DNA of 64,000 nucleotides. Origin: an uncultured Blautia sp. GTDB lineage: Bacteria > Bacillota > Clostridia > Lachnospirales > Lachnospiraceae. Shown one piece after another: positions 9,086-18,578 of the stretch; positions within the stretch are counted from its first letter, which is position 1; every line of letters starts with the position of its first letter. Below the pieces are notes generated by a model. That model was not told the DNA's origin. It worked only from the letters and a program-made list of their open reading frames with translations, and did not search any database. Location: contig CALBGI010000021.1 of assembly GCA_937893675.1 (NCBI GenBank), forward strand, positions 1-64,000, written 5' to 3'. A program made the position numbers and the translations under genes.

Positions 9086-10555
9086 ATGAATATTCTGGTG
9101 ATTGATGTGGGAACCTCCAGCATGCGGGGAATCTTATTATCTCATGATGGGGAAGAACTGGCGGGAAAACAATGTTTCTATAAAAGCAGCTACGGGCAAA
9201 ACGGGCGTGTGGAACAGGCGCCTTCTGACTGGGAACAGGCGCTGTATGAAATCGTGAAAGAGCTCTCGGCAAAAGCCCGGGAACAGGGCTGGGATATAGA
9301 ATGTATATCGCTGACAGCACAGCGCTCTTCGGTTATTCCGGTAGACGCGCATATGCATCCGCTGCAGAACGCCATCATGTGGCAGGACAAGCGGGCCAAT
9401 GAAATTTGTGCCCGGCTGGAGCCGGAAAATGAAAAAATCGTTTCTTTGTGCGGCTCCAGGGCAAATCCGGTATTTTCCGGAGGAAAAATGTCCTGGATAA
9501 AAAAGCATTGTCCGGAAATTTACCGCAATACCAGCAAATTTATGGTGATTCCGGATTATCTGATCTATCGGATGACAGGAAATGTCTGTACAGACCATAC
9601 CTATGGGAGCCGGTCTCTTCTGATGAATCTTCGCACCTGTGAGTGGGAGCCGGAGCTTTTGCGTCTTTTTGATATTGAGAAAGAAAAACTGTGTCCGCTG
9701 GTGGAACCGGGAAGCATCTGCGGGGTGACCTGCGGGGAGTTTTCAAAAATCACAGGGTGCCGCGAGGGGATTCCGGTTGTTACAGCGGGAGGAGACCAGC
9801 AGTGCGGCGCCGTAGGGCAGGGCGTTGTAAAAAAGGGGATTCTGTCCATAACAGCGGGGACGGGCGGATATCTGGAAGCGGCATCGGAGGGGGTTCCGGA
9901 CCATCTGCAGCCGGACATTGTGTGCAACGTTTCCTCGGTGAAGGGGCAGTATATCCTGGAGGCCAGTGTTCTGACCTGCTGCTCTGCATTTGACTGGTTC
10001 AGAAAAGAGTTCTGCGGAGAAGCCGATTACGAAAAAATCAATAAGGATTTGGCGCAGGTGCCTCCGGGGGCGAACGGCTGTCTGTGCATACCCTGTTTTC
10101 AGGGCAGAAGTACGCCTGACTGGAACAATGAGGCAAAGGGAATGTTTGCGAATGTTACCCTGGCGACAACAAAACAGGATATGCTCCGCAGCATTCTTGA
10201 GGGGATCAGCTATGAGCTTGCCAACGGAATGGACAGCATAAAGAAATATCTTGAGATCTCTGCGATTTACGCAAACGGCGGGCTGACGGAGAGTCCGGTC
10301 TTCAATGAAATTTTGTGCAATGTCTGCGGGACAAAAATCACACGGAGAGGAAAGGCGGACGCCACAGCCAGAGGCGCTTTGATGATTGCGGCTTCTGCTC
10401 TTGGAATTTATGACTCTGTGGAGCATGCGTTTGATGCGATCAGTCGGAAGGACAGGACAAAAGAATATTGTCCTTCCCGGGAAATAGCGGAGGTTTACGG
10501 AAAGTGCAGAGAAGAAATGAACCAGACCTACCGTAAAATGTGGAACCGCGGATAA
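9086..10555 (+). CDS. FGGY-family carbohydrate kinase, L-xylulose-kinase-like
   Basis: ATP-dependent sugar kinase of 489 aa with two actin-like FGGY lobes. The N-terminal phosphate loop is DVGTSSMRG (residues 7-15). Other conserved stretches are IMWQDKRA near residue 94, the GGDQQCGAVGQG segment near residue 235 and the C-terminal ANGGLTESP adenosine loop. The next gene is a UlaE/SgbU-type epimerase, which points to L-xylulose or a related C5/C6 acid as substrate. An autoinducer-2-kinase-like role is possible but lacks context. The AGAGGAGG site is strong. Confidence 0.8.
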   Translation: MNILVIDVGTSSMRGILLSHDGEELAGKQCFYKSSYGQNGRVEQAPSDWEQALYEIVKELSAKAREQGWDIECISLTAQRSSVIPVDAHMHPLQNAIMWQDKRANEICARLEPENEKIVSLCGSRANPVFSGGKMSWIKKHCPEIYRNTSKFMVIPDYLIYRMTGNVCTDHTYGSRSLLMNLRTCEWEPELLRLFDIEKEKLCPLVEPGSICGVTCGEFSKITGCREGIPVVTAGGDQQCGAVGQGVVKKGILSITAGTGGYLEAASEGVPDHLQPDIVCNVSSVKGQYILEASVLTCCSAFDWFRKEFCGEADYEKINKDLAQVPPGANGCLCIPCFQGRSTPDWNNEAKGMFANVTLATTKQDMLRSILEGISYELANGMDSIKKYLEISAIYANGGLTESPVFNEILCNVCGTKITRRGKADATARGALMIAASALGIYDSVEHAFDAISRKDRTKEYCPSREIAEVYGKCREEMNQTYRKMWNRG

Positions 10556-10570
10556 AGGGAGGAGTAAAAA

Positions 10571-11437
10571 ATGTATGATATTCATAAAAATCCAATAGGA
10601 ATCTATGAGAAAGCGCTGCCAAATTCGTTCACCTGGGAGGAAAAGCTTCAGGCTGCGAAAAATGCAGGCTTTGATTATATGGAAATATCCATAGATGAGT
10701 CGGACGAAAGGCTGGCAAGGCTGGAGTGGACGGATGAAGAAATTGAAAATCTGCGTTCCATTATGCGTTATACCGGAATATCTTTTCCCACGATGTGTCT
10801 GAGCGGACACCGCAGGTATCCCTTTGGAAGCAAGGATCCCAAAATCAGGGAGCGAGCCATGGACATTATGGAAAAAGGCATCAATCTGGCTGTAAAACTG
10901 GGTGTGCGCTGTATCCAGCTGGCAACCTATGATGTATATTATGAAGCGTCTGATGAAGAAACCCGAGCGTTTTTTCTGGAAGGGATGAAAGAGGCGGTTG
11001 CCATGGCTTCCAGGGCGGGCGTGATCCTGGCTATGGAAATTATGGATACAGAGTTTGTAGGGACAATTGTGCGGGCGATGCATTATCTGAAGGAAATTCC
11101 GTCGCCGTATTTTAAGATATATCCGGATATGGGGAATCTCAGCAATTTCAGCAGAGATGTGACGGGAGAATTTGAGCTTGGTATTGCGGAGACGGTTGCG
11201 ATCCACGTAAAAGAGACAAAGCCGGGCGTTTTCAAAGAGGTTCCCTTTGGCGAGGGAGAGGTTCCTTTTACAAAGATTTTCCAGAAGCTGAAGGAACTGG
11301 ATTATAAAGGGATGTTCCTCATTGAAATGTGGGCGGACAACAGCCGGTATCAGACGTTGGAGCAGGCCACAGAAAAAATTGCAGAGGCACATCAGTTCGT
11401 CACGAAAAAGATGCGCCAGGCAGGGTGGGATATCTGA
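10571..11437 (+). CDS. L-ribulose-5-phosphate (L-xylulose-5-phosphate) 3-epimerase, UlaE/SgbU type
   Basis: TIM-barrel epimerase of 288 aa. From memory it is strikingly close to E. coli UlaE along its whole length: PLGIYEKALP-like start, MCLSGHRRYP, IQLATYDVYY, AMEIMDTEF and VAIHVKETKPGVF. The metal-binding Glu/Asp/His/Glu set of the family is present (E in AMEIMD, D in YPDMGN, H in IHVKE, E in LIEMW). It follows the kinase by 15 bases. It would interconvert L-xylulose 5-phosphate and L-ribulose 5-phosphate. A 4-epimerase (AraD/UlaF) to reach D-xylulose 5-phosphate is not in the window. Confidence 0.9.
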   Translation: MYDIHKNPIGIYEKALPNSFTWEEKLQAAKNAGFDYMEISIDESDERLARLEWTDEEIENLRSIMRYTGISFPTMCLSGHRRYPFGSKDPKIRERAMDIMEKGINLAVKLGVRCIQLATYDVYYEASDEETRAFFLEGMKEAVAMASRAGVILAMEIMDTEFVGTIVRAMHYLKEIPSPYFKIYPDMGNLSNFSRDVTGEFELGIAETVAIHVKETKPGVFKEVPFGEGEVPFTKIFQKLKELDYKGMFLIEMWADNSRYQTLEQATEKIAEAHQFVTKKMRQAGWDI

Positions 11438-11468
11438 AAAATACCTTGTTCATACCGCAAACCCTTGG

Positions 11469-11497
11469 TTTACAAAAGAAAGAGAATCTGCTACATT
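11469..11497 (+). promoter_or_regulatory. possible internal promoter of the SorC regulator
   Basis: TTTACA, a 17-base spacer and TACATT with an upstream TG lie in the 77-base gap before the regulator. Confidence 0.45.
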
Positions 11498-11514
11498 AGG
11501 AGAAAAGGGGTGGT

Positions 11515-12507
11515 ATGCGGTTGAAAGATATCAGAAATTATGAGTCTATGAGCCCGCGGAAAAAACAAAGTATTTTGGCCGCGGTGGCGAATTTGTATTA
11601 TTGCTCGGATTTAACACAGAGCCAGATTGCGGAACGGCTTTACATATCCAGACCCAAAGTATCCAGGATGCTGAAAGAAGCCAGAGAACTGGGAATTGTG
11701 GAGATCAACATTCATGAGCCCTGGGAGAGAAATATAGATTATGAGCAGAAGCTCAAAAACGCGTTTGGTCTGGAAAATATCCGCGTTGTAGCCGGAATGG
11801 ATTCGGACGAAGGCGCAGGGAAGATCGCGGAAGCGGTTTCCTATTATCTGGATTCGGCGGTGAAGCGGGGAATGGTGCTTGGGATTTCCTGGGGAAATAC
11901 ACTGTACCGTATTGTAAAATATATCAGCACCAATAACCGGAAAAATATCCCTGTGACAGTGGTTCCCATTATGGGGGCTGCCAACATTAAAACGCCGGAA
12001 AAAGATGCCATGGACCTGGCAAAAGAGCTTGCCTCTGCCTATGGCGGGAAATATTATTACATTTATGCCCCCCTGTTTGTGAAGGAAAAGGCTTTGCGGG
12101 ACAGCCTGATCAAAGAGGAAAACATCCGAAGCGTCCTGGAACTTGCGGCGCATGCGGATATCATCCTGACGAGCGTGGGTTCGATTGTCTACCAGTCCTG
12201 GAGCGACTGCCTGAGCCAGAAAACACTGAAAACATTGGAACAAAAAGGCGCCGTAGGGCATATCGGGGGACATTTCTACGACATCGAGGGCCGCGAGATA
12301 GAAACCTCACTGTCCGGAAAAATGATAGGGATCCGCCTGGCGGATATTCAGAAATGCAAGGAGGTTGTGTGCGCGGTATGCGGCGAAAGTAAAGCTGAGG
12401 CAATCCTGGGGGCGCTCCGGGGCGGGTTTTTGAATACGCTGATCGTGGATGAGAAATGTGCGGGGAAAGTGCTGGGCATAGCAGGAGAATTGGCAAAACG
12501 GCAATAG
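11515..12507 (+). CDS. SorC-family sugar-binding transcriptional regulator
   Basis: A 330-aa regulator with an N-terminal helix-turn-helix (about residues 20-55, LTQSQIAERLYISRPKVSRML). The C-terminal sugar-phosphate-binding domain is NagB-like, with the GISWGNTLYR and ILTSVGS segments. SorC proteins are usually released from or activated on DNA by a phosphorylated pathway intermediate. It is the last gene of the kinase-epimerase unit, so the ligand may be their product. The operator-like sites at 8995, 13679 and 14774 are possible targets. Confidence 0.88.
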   Translation: MRLKDIRNYESMSPRKKQSILAAVANLYYCSDLTQSQIAERLYISRPKVSRMLKEARELGIVEINIHEPWERNIDYEQKLKNAFGLENIRVVAGMDSDEGAGKIAEAVSYYLDSAVKRGMVLGISWGNTLYRIVKYISTNNRKNIPVTVVPIMGAANIKTPEKDAMDLAKELASAYGGKYYYIYAPLFVKEKALRDSLIKEENIRSVLELAAHADIILTSVGSIVYQSWSDCLSQKTLKTLEQKGAVGHIGGHFYDIEGREIETSLSGKMIGIRLADIQKCKEVVCAVCGESKAEAILGALRGGFLNTLIVDEKCAGKVLGIAGELAKRQ

Positions 12508-12517
12508 AGAGAGAAAG

Positions 12518-12568
12518 ATATCCCACGGATTGTGTACAGATACGTGTACATTTCCGTGGGATATTTTT
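12518..12568. terminator. terminator between convergent genes
   Basis: A 12-bp stem (ATATCCCACGGA with TCCGTGGGATAT) encloses an inner TGTACA/TGTACA hairpin and is followed by five T on the plus strand. The minus-strand gene converges from the right, so it may serve both. Confidence 0.85.
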
Positions 12569-12572
12569 GCGA

Positions 12573-13622
12573 TTAACAGTCTATTTGATACATGGCGATC
12601 TCATCAATTTCTCTGTTGGTCGAAATGAGGATGTCTTTCTGATTTTTTTGGTAGTAGAACACATTTGCAGGTCCGCAGTCTGCATCCAACAAAGTTTCTT
12701 TATAAGTGCCTGAAGTTTTATCCCAGGTGATGGCAACGAGATTGCGTTTGCCCTTGCGATGCCCGAAGACGAATGCAGGTGTACCGCAAAGAGTGCAGGC
12801 ACAGATCGCATGAGAAAATTCAGCCGCTTCCGGATAGTCATAAACTTTCTTGTATTGAGAATCTTTGTTGGCATAAATAGAAATTTTTTCTCCATGGAAT
12901 GGGGAAATTACACAAAGTTCTTTCTGTCCGTCGCCATCCAGATCAATAAGGACTGCATCACTGGCTGGGGTATCGAGAAGAGAATGGATTTTCCATGGCT
13001 CGTTTGCTGATTCCGGCGGAAAAAACTGGAAAACGCCTTCCTGGCAGGAAATGAGAGCGGTTTCCTGCCCGTTTTCCAGGCAACGGCAGTATCCGTGATT
13101 TTTTAACATGTTGTCCTTGAGAACGGTAAATTTCAGAGGATTTTTTTCTGAAATACCGGATAAATCTTCCGGAAGGAGAGCTGCATATACTTTGCCGGGA
13201 GAGCTCCAGTCATCTTTATGATTATGTCCGGATTTTAAGGTGCAGGCAATGAGAAAATGTGCGCCATTGCATTTGAGAATATCAAAACGGTGCACATGGG
13301 GAAGCTCTGCCAGAATCTGTGTTGCCCAGCTTCCGTCTTTTTTGGGGATAACACGTACGATTTTGGCTTCCTTGGAGTCATTTGGAGAGTAGAACTGGAA
13401 AGTTGCCAGAAATTCTCCGTTTGTTTCGGGAATCTGCACCATACTCATGACACCGCCAGGGCCATCCCATATTTTGGATATCTGGTTCCCTTCCAAGTCA
13501 TAAAGATAGCAGGGATCCTGTTTCTCAGCAGCAACCAGAAAAAAGTCGTGTTCCTGGTAATGGAGTGGAGCGATGGAATAACATTTGTTTAAATGACCGA
13601 TAATTTTTTTTTCAATATTCAT
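12573..13622 (-). CDS. cytosolic FG-GAP/VCBS-like beta-propeller protein, function unknown
   Basis: A 349-aa protein without signal peptide or membrane segment. Repeated short beta-rich blocks and one clear calcium-loop motif (IDLDGDGQKEL, about residue 228) suggest an FG-GAP/VCBS-type propeller. The family is usually extracellular, so a cytosolic form inside a sugar operon is odd. It might be a lactonase- or epimerase-like propeller acting on the imported sugar acid (speculative). AGGAG precedes the ATG. It has its own promoter at 13703-13731. Confidence 0.6.
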   Translation of the reverse strand: MNIEKKIIGHLNKCYSIAPLHYQEHDFFLVAAEKQDPCYLYDLEGNQISKIWDGPGGVMSMVQIPETNGEFLATFQFYSPNDSKEAKIVRVIPKKDGSWATQILAELPHVHRFDILKCNGAHFLIACTLKSGHNHKDDWSSPGKVYAALLPEDLSGISEKNPLKFTVLKDNMLKNHGYCRCLENGQETALISCQEGVFQFFPPESANEPWKIHSLLDTPASDAVLIDLDGDGQKELCVISPFHGEKISIYANKDSQYKKVYDYPEAAEFSHAICACTLCGTPAFVFGHRKGKRNLVAITWDKTSGTYKETLLDADCGPANVFYYQKNQKDILISTNREIDEIAMYQIDC

Positions 13623-13678
13623 AGTAGATTCTCCTGTAAAAGTTTCAATTAGGCTATTTGAAATTTTGGGAAACTAAT

Positions 13679-13695
13679 GAATAATTGAACGATTA
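13679..13695. promoter_or_regulatory. operator-like element downstream of the FG-GAP gene promoter
   Basis: This 17-bp element (GAATAATTGAACGATTA) matches the element at 14774-14790 in 16 of 17 positions. Its core is a partial palindrome (AAT..TT.AA..ATT). It lies at about the transcription start of the minus-strand promoter. Confidence 0.55.
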
Positions 13696-13702
13696 TAAAT
13701 GC

Positions 13703-13731
13703 ATTATATGCTTTTTTTTATGAACATTCAA
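13703..13731 (-). promoter_or_regulatory. promoter of the FG-GAP-like gene
   Basis: On the minus strand: TTGAAT, a 17-base spacer and a perfect TATAAT, about 80 bases before the start codon. The gene is therefore expressed separately from deoR. Confidence 0.7.
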
Positions 13732-13765
13732 GAGCAAAAATACATATAAATGAGATTGTGGATGG

Positions 13766-14545
13766 TTAATTTACAACAATTACCTCAACGCCGCATTGAC
13801 GGATCTGCTCCAGTTCCAGCGGGTTGGCATTGGAATCGGTGATCAGCATATCAATGCTGTTGACTCCGATACTTACAAAAGGATAGGTCTGTCCTATTTT
13901 GGAGCTGTCAGCGGCTACGATGACTTTTCCTTTGCAGTGAGTGACCATCAGTTCGTTTATGGACGCCTCCTGATAATTGGAAGTTGTGATGCCGTTTGAA
14001 CTGCTGATGCCGTTTACGCCTAAAATGCAGGTATTGGTATATACTTTGCTGAGCATGTCGCTGGCAAAAGTGCCAATAAGCGCCTTGGAGCTGAGGCGGC
14101 ATTCCCCTCCGGTGATAATGAGTTCTGTATGCTCGCTGCGGATGCAGGAAGGAGCCAATGCATTGTTGGTGAAAATGCGTATGCTCTTATTGTCCAGATA
14201 ACGCATGATCAATGAAGTGGTAGAGCCGGAGTTTAGGAAAACAGTATCTCCGTCATGGACAAAAGAAGCGGCTTTTTGTGCAATGATCTTTTTTTCGGCT
14301 TCGTGCCGGTTTTCTTTTTCGGAGACGGGGATATCGTATTCTGGATTTTGGTTTTTAATCCGGGCGCCTCCGTGAAAACGTTCGATCAGATGCTGTTTGC
14401 TGATGGCTTCTAAATCTCTTCGTATGGTAAGATCAGAAACCCCAAGATATTTGCTTGCATCTGAAACCTTAATGATTCGGTTGCTTTTGATGTAGTTCAG
14501 CAACCGGTGCTGACGCTCCTGAATCACTTCTCGGCTTTGGTTCAT
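13766..14545 (-). CDS. DeoR/GlpR-family transcriptional repressor
   Basis: A 259-aa regulator. The N-terminal DeoR helix-turn-helix is clear (about residues 8-58: RQHRLLNYIKSN, VSDASKYLGVSDLTIRRDLEAI), with the RFHGGA hinge after it. The C-terminal DeoRC sensor domain has FLNSGSTTS, TNN and VVAADSSKIG-type segments that bind sugar phosphates. It is divergent from the glycosidase operon and closely resembles regulators of ula, aga and frl systems. A GGAGGAAG site precedes the ATG. The palindrome over its own promoter suggests autoregulation. Confidence 0.9.
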   Translation of the reverse strand: MNQSREVIQERQHRLLNYIKSNRIIKVSDASKYLGVSDLTIRRDLEAISKQHLIERFHGGARIKNQNPEYDIPVSEKENRHEAEKKIIAQKAASFVHDGDTVFLNSGSTTSLIMRYLDNKSIRIFTNNALAPSCIRSEHTELIITGGECRLSSKALIGTFASDMLSKVYTNTCILGVNGISSSNGITTSNYQEASINELMVTHCKGKVIVAADSSKIGQTYPFVSIGVNSIDMLITDSNANPLELEQIRQCGVEVIVVN

Positions 14546-14584
14546 AATCTTCCTCCAATAGTGGATTTATATAGTTCTATAAAT

Positions 14585-14613
14585 ATTATAATCTATTTTG
14601 TTTATTTAAACAA
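14585..14613 (-). promoter_or_regulatory. deoR promoter with overlapping palindrome
   Basis: On the minus strand: TTGTTT, a 17-base spacer and TATAAT. The -35 region is embedded in the near-perfect palindrome TTGTTTATTTAAACAA (14598-14613), a plausible DeoR-type autoregulatory site. Confidence 0.6.
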
Positions 14614-14726
14614 GTAGTAAGGATAAAAGTTCAAATCGAATCAAAAAGAACATATATAAATGTTAAATGAATGAAAAATCGTTAAAAGTTACAATTTAAA
14701 AGGATGATATTGGGAAAAACTGTATA

Positions 14727-14755
14727 TTGAAGGAGAGATAAATGTATGATATAGT
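14727..14755 (+). promoter_or_regulatory. promoter of the glycosidase-transporter operon
   Basis: TTGAAG, a 17-base spacer and TATAGT with an upstream TGA (extended -10). Confidence 0.6.
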
Positions 14756-14773
14756 ACAAACATACAAAAAAAC

Positions 14774-14790
14774 GAATGATTGAACGATTA
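14774..14790. promoter_or_regulatory. operator-like element in the leader of the glycosidase gene
   Basis: The second copy of the 17-bp element at 13679. It is flanked by AACGAA-type repeats (14771 and 14791) and lies just after the predicted transcription start. Its position is one reason to place the translation start further downstream, at 14824. Confidence 0.55.
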
Positions 14791-14823
14791 AACGAAAGCA
14801 TTAGAAGGAAAGGAGCAAAAGCA

Positions 14824-16152
14824 TTGAAAGACATACGGGAAGAACGAGAACAGCGTGTAAAGTGGTTTATGCATGACAGATTCGGGATGTTTATCCACTG
14901 GGGACTGTACTCAATTCCGGCAGTGGGAGAATGGAAGCGTTCCTATGAAAGAATTACAGATGAAGAATATCAAAAGTATTTTGAGGTGTTTGATCCTGTA
15001 GACTATTGTCCGCGGGAATGGGCGAAACTGGCCAAAGGTGCCGGAATGAAATATGCGGTGCTGACCGTAAAACATCATGAAGGATTTTGCCTGTTTGATT
15101 CAGCGTACACAGATTTTAAATCAACCAACACGCCGTGCAGGCGGGATTTGGTGAAAGAATTTGTTGAGGCGTTCCGGGCCGAAGGATTGAAGGTAGGTTT
15201 ATATTATTCCCTGTTTGACTGGCATCATCCGGATTATCATCACTATGGGGATCTTTATCATCCGATGCGGGATAATGAAGCCTATAAGGACTACTCTTAT
15301 GACATTAACCGCTATTTGGAATATATGCATGCGCAGGTGCGGGAACTACTCACGAATTATGGAAAAATAGACCTTTTCTGGTTTGATAATTCTTATGGAG
15401 ATATGGTTGGAGAAAAATGGAAGGCAACAGAGCTGGTGACCATGATGCGTTCTCTTCAGCCGCATCTGGTGATCAATAACCGCCTGGAATGTAATGCTTC
15501 GGCAAAGGGAAGCATAGGGACGGCAAATCCGACACCGTACTGTGGGGATTTTGTGGCGCCGGAACAGATCATTCCTCCCAACGGCGTGCAGGATGATGAG
15601 GGACGGGATCTTCCCTGGGAAGCAAGCTGCACGATGAATAATAACTGGGGGTATGTTACCAAAAAGGAAAATTATAAAACTGCAAAATGTTTGATTCGAA
15701 AGTTGGTGGAATGTACCAGCAAGGGTGGAAATTTCCTGGTGAACGTTTCCCCGGATGGGAGGGGCAGAATTCCCCAGCCGTCTGTGGACGTGCTGAAAGA
15801 AATGAGCCAGTGGTTTGCGCTGTATGGCGATTCCATTACCGGATGCGGAAAGGCTGGTCTTGAAAAACCGGAGTGGGGATATTACACGAAAAAAGGCAAT
15901 AAGATTTATGCGCATTTGTTTGAACAGTGCATCGGGCCGGTGCCGGTAAAAATCCCTTCAGAACAGATTCGAATCATCCGAAAGCTTTCGGATTACAGTG
16001 AGGTTCAGATTGTGAAGCCTTGGGTAACAGAGCTTTTTCCGGATTATACATTTGTAAATTTTGGAGAACTTCCACAGGGAACCTATCCACTGGATAACGA
16101 TATTGACATGGTATTGGAAATAGAACTGAAAGGAGGTGCGAGTTTTGAGTAA
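14824..16152 (+). CDS. GH29 alpha-L-fucosidase-like glycosidase
   Basis: Cytoplasmic (no signal peptide) retaining glycosidase of 442 aa, with the GH29 barrel signatures [33 protein letters not shown] and FWFDNSYGD. The aspartate of the last motif (residue 188) is the expected nucleophile. The TTG at 14824 is chosen because AAGGAAAGGAG lies eight bases upstream and because family members begin just before this point. An in-frame ATG 16 codons earlier (14776) has no ribosome site and overlaps the operator. The co-operonic UlaG suggests the aglycone or sugar may be an ascorbate- or lactone-like compound rather than simple fucosides (inference). Confidence 0.85.
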   Translation: MKDIREEREQRVKWFMHDRFGMFIHWGLYSIPAVGEWKRSYERITDEEYQKYFEVFDPVDYCPREWAKLAKGAGMKYAVLTVKHHEGFCLFDSAYTDFKSTNTPCRRDLVKEFVEAFRAEGLKVGLYYSLFDWHHPDYHHYGDLYHPMRDNEAYKDYSYDINRYLEYMHAQVRELLTNYGKIDLFWFDNSYGDMVGEKWKATELVTMMRSLQPHLVINNRLECNASAKGSIGTANPTPYCGDFVAPEQIIPPNGVQDDEGRDLPWEASCTMNNNWGYVTKKENYKTAKCLIRKLVECTSKGGNFLVNVSPDGRGRIPQPSVDVLKEMSQWFALYGDSITGCGKAGLEKPEWGYYTKKGNKIYAHLFEQCIGPVPVKIPSEQIRIIRKLSDYSEVQIVKPWVTELFPDYTFVNFGELPQGTYPLDNDIDMVLEIELKGGASFE

Positions 16153-17248
16153 AATCAGTGAAATGACACGAGAGAGCTGGATCATGAGCACATTTCCGGA
16201 GTGGGGCACCTGGCTGAACGAAGAAATCGAGCAAGAGGTAGTTCCGCCTGGAAATGTGGCAATGTGGTGGCTGGGATGTACAGGAATCTGGATCAAAACT
16301 CCGGGGAACTGCAACATAACCGTGGACCTGTGGTGCGGAAACGGAAAAAGAACGCACGGGAATGGGAAAATGAAGGTAGGGCATCAAATGGCAAACATGT
16401 GCGGTGCCAGAATGATGCAGCCGAATCTCAGAGCGGTTCCATTTGTGCTTGACCCGTTTGCGGTGAAACAGGTGGACGCAGTACTGGCTACACATTATCA
16501 TCAGGATCATATGAGCGCAGAATATGCGGCGCATGTGATTCAGAGTCAGATGACAACTACAGATGAAAATGGAAAAGAAATTCCGGTTCCCTTCATAGGA
16601 CCCCAAAAATCTGTGGAGCTTTGGAAAAAATGGGGGGTTCCTGAAGAACGGTGCATTGTGGTGAAACCGGGAGATACCATACGCATAAAGGATTTGGAGA
16701 TTGTGGCGCTGGATTCTTTTGACAGAACCTGCATCGTGACGACGGATTCCCAGGAAGCAGACCGGGAAGAGCTTACGGGGATCTGTCCTACGGACATGGA
16801 TGAAAAGGCCGTGAACTATCTTATCAAAACGCCGGGTGGAAATATTTACCATAGCGGGGATTCCCATTATTCTATTTATTTTGCGAAGCATGGCAAGGAT
16901 TATGACGTAGATGTGGCTTTTGGGTCTTATGGAGAAAATCCGGTGGGAATGGCAGATAAGATGACTTCCTGTGATATCCTGCGCATGGCAGAAGCACTTA
17001 GATGCAAAGTGGTTATTCCTATACATTATGATGTATGGACGAACTTTATGGCGGATGTGAATGAAATCCGAGTTCTTTATGAGATGAAAAAAGATCGTTT
17101 GGATTATCAATTCCATCCATTCTTCTGGGAAGTGGGAGGAAAATATATTTATCCTGCAGATAAAGACAAAAAGGCATATCATCACAGACGGGGATTTGAA
17201 GACTGTTTTGAGGCACCGCAGAATATTCCGTTCCGTTCCTGCCTGTAA
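16145..17248 (+). CDS. ulaG: L-ascorbate-6-phosphate lactonase, UlaG type
   Basis: Metallo-beta-lactamase-fold lactonase of 367 aa. From memory it matches E. coli UlaG almost throughout: [24 protein letters not shown], the metal motif HxHxDH at 117-122, [13 protein letters not shown] and a C-terminal RGFxDCF. UlaG opens the lactone of L-ascorbate 6-phosphate. TTG at 16145 is the likely start, eight bases after AAAGGAGG and matching the known N terminus. It overlaps the glycosidase stop by eight bases. No PTS for ascorbate is present in this locus. Confidence 0.9.
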   Translation: MSKISEMTRESWIMSTFPEWGTWLNEEIEQEVVPPGNVAMWWLGCTGIWIKTPGNCNITVDLWCGNGKRTHGNGKMKVGHQMANMCGARMMQPNLRAVPFVLDPFAVKQVDAVLATHYHQDHMSAEYAAHVIQSQMTTTDENGKEIPVPFIGPQKSVELWKKWGVPEERCIVVKPGDTIRIKDLEIVALDSFDRTCIVTTDSQEADREELTGICPTDMDEKAVNYLIKTPGGNIYHSGDSHYSIYFAKHGKDYDVDVAFGSYGENPVGMADKMTSCDILRMAEALRCKVVIPIHYDVWTNFMADVNEIRVLYEMKKDRLDYQFHPFFWEVGGKYIYPADKDKKAYHHRRGFEDCFEAPQNIPFRSCL

Positions 17249-17298
17249 AAACAAATAAAATATAACACAAGGTCCTGAGACCGGAAAAGGAGAAGAAA

Positions 17299-18561
17299 AT
17301 GAAGAGAAAGAACGTATTGGGAGTTGTGACATCGGCAGCGCTTATTGCAGCATCCGTTATGGGAAGCACCGTACCGGCTTTTGCGGAAGAGGAAGAAGTA
17401 ACACTGACTTTTTGGACTCCGTCTTGGCGTGAGGCAGCAGAAGCGCCTATCATCGAAGATTTCATGAAAAAATATCCAAATATCAAAATTGATGTTACCT
17501 ATATGTCTTCTGATGACATCAAAGCAAATACCAAGATTGCGGCTTCTTCTGGAACGCTTCCGGATATGTGGTATAACTGGAGCGGTGTTCTGGCTGAGTT
17601 TTATGCGGAAAACGGCCTTTGCATGGACTTGACAGACTATGCGGCGGAAAATGGCTGGGAGGAAAAGTATCTGGAGGGTGCAATTGAACAGTGCAGCTAT
17701 AATGGACAGCTCATTGGACTTCCGCAAAATCTGGTAAGCTTGGACATGTATTATCGTGCAGATATTTTTGAAGAGTACGGGATCAAAGTGCCGACTACCT
17801 TGGCTGAACTGGAAACTGCCTGTGATACATTGGTAGAAAACGGAGTTACACCTTTCGCGGCAGGAGCCGGAGCAAATATTATGAGATACGCAGAGGCGCT
17901 TTTGGAATATTACTGCGGAGCGGAAGAGCATGACAGTCTTCTGTCTTTGGAGGCAGACTGGAGCGAATCTGAAAATGTTGCCAAAGCATTTGCAAAATTG
18001 AAAGAGTGGAATGATAAGGGATATTTCCCCAAAGATGTTCTGACAGCGGATGCACCTACAACAAAGATGTATGTATACAGTGGAAGTTCCGCTATGGTTA
18101 TGGAAAATCCGGGAATGGCAGCGGAGATTGTTGCGAATGAAGATGACTCTGCAAAATACGGATGGTTTGCTTTCCCAACGAATGATGAGGGAACCGGCCG
18201 TATGTCTGCATATGCAAAGATGTGCCAGTTCAATGCAGAGCTTTCTGAGGAAAAATTAGATGCAGCAATGCTTTTCTGGGATTACTATTACAGTGATGAA
18301 AGTCTGGCGGCACATACTGCAATAGAGCAGCCTACTGCACTTGCAGGGGCAGAGCTTCCGGAAAATTATGCGCTTGCAGAAGGCGTTTTGGATGATATTG
18401 AAGCAAAGGGCGGATTCTCTACTATGGATTTAAAAGTCCCGGCAGAGGTTATGTCTCAGTATTTCTCCATTCAGGATGCAGTTCTTCTTGGTCAGACAAC
18501 ACCGGAGGATGCAGGAGCACAGATACAGGCGGCAGTTGAGAGCTACAAAGCAAATCAGTAA
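17299..18561 (+). CDS. extracellular solute-binding protein of a CUT1 sugar ABC transporter
   Basis: Family 1 binding protein of 420 aa that would deliver sugar to the two permeases downstream. The N terminus is a classical signal peptide ending in VPAFA (cleavage after about residue 29) with no cysteine, so no lipobox. The mature part shows the FWTPSWREAAEAPIIEDFMKKYP opening and an aromatic-rich ligand region. The ribosome site is AAAAGGAGAAG. A small GGTC/GACC hairpin lies in the leader. Confidence 0.88.
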   Translation: MKRKNVLGVVTSAALIAASVMGSTVPAFAEEEEVTLTFWTPSWREAAEAPIIEDFMKKYPNIKIDVTYMSSDDIKANTKIAASSGTLPDMWYNWSGVLAEFYAENGLCMDLTDYAAENGWEEKYLEGAIEQCSYNGQLIGLPQNLVSLDMYYRADIFEEYGIKVPTTLAELETACDTLVENGVTPFAAGAGANIMRYAEALLEYYCGAEEHDSLLSLEADWSESENVAKAFAKLKEWNDKGYFPKDVLTADAPTTKMYVYSGSSAMVMENPGMAAEIVANEDDSAKYGWFAFPTNDEGTGRMSAYAKMCQFNAELSEEKLDAAMLFWDYYYSDESLAAHTAIEQPTALAGAELPENYALAEGVLDDIEAKGGFSTMDLKVPAEVMSQYFSIQDAVLLGQTTPEDAGAQIQAAVESYKANQ

Positions 18562-18578
18562 TTTCGTATACATATTAG

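Noticed and set aside
9743..11392. Long open frame on the minus strand opposite the kinase and epimerase
   Set aside because: It has no ribosome site, a poor codon pattern and no family resemblance, while the plus strand encodes two clear enzymes. It is a mirror of their codon bias. The same holds for the minus-strand frame at 614-1618 opposite rho.
14776..14823. ATG at 14776 as start of the glycosidase
   Set aside because: There is no ribosome site before it and the segment coincides with the duplicated operator; TTG 14824 has AAGGAAAGGAG at the right distance.
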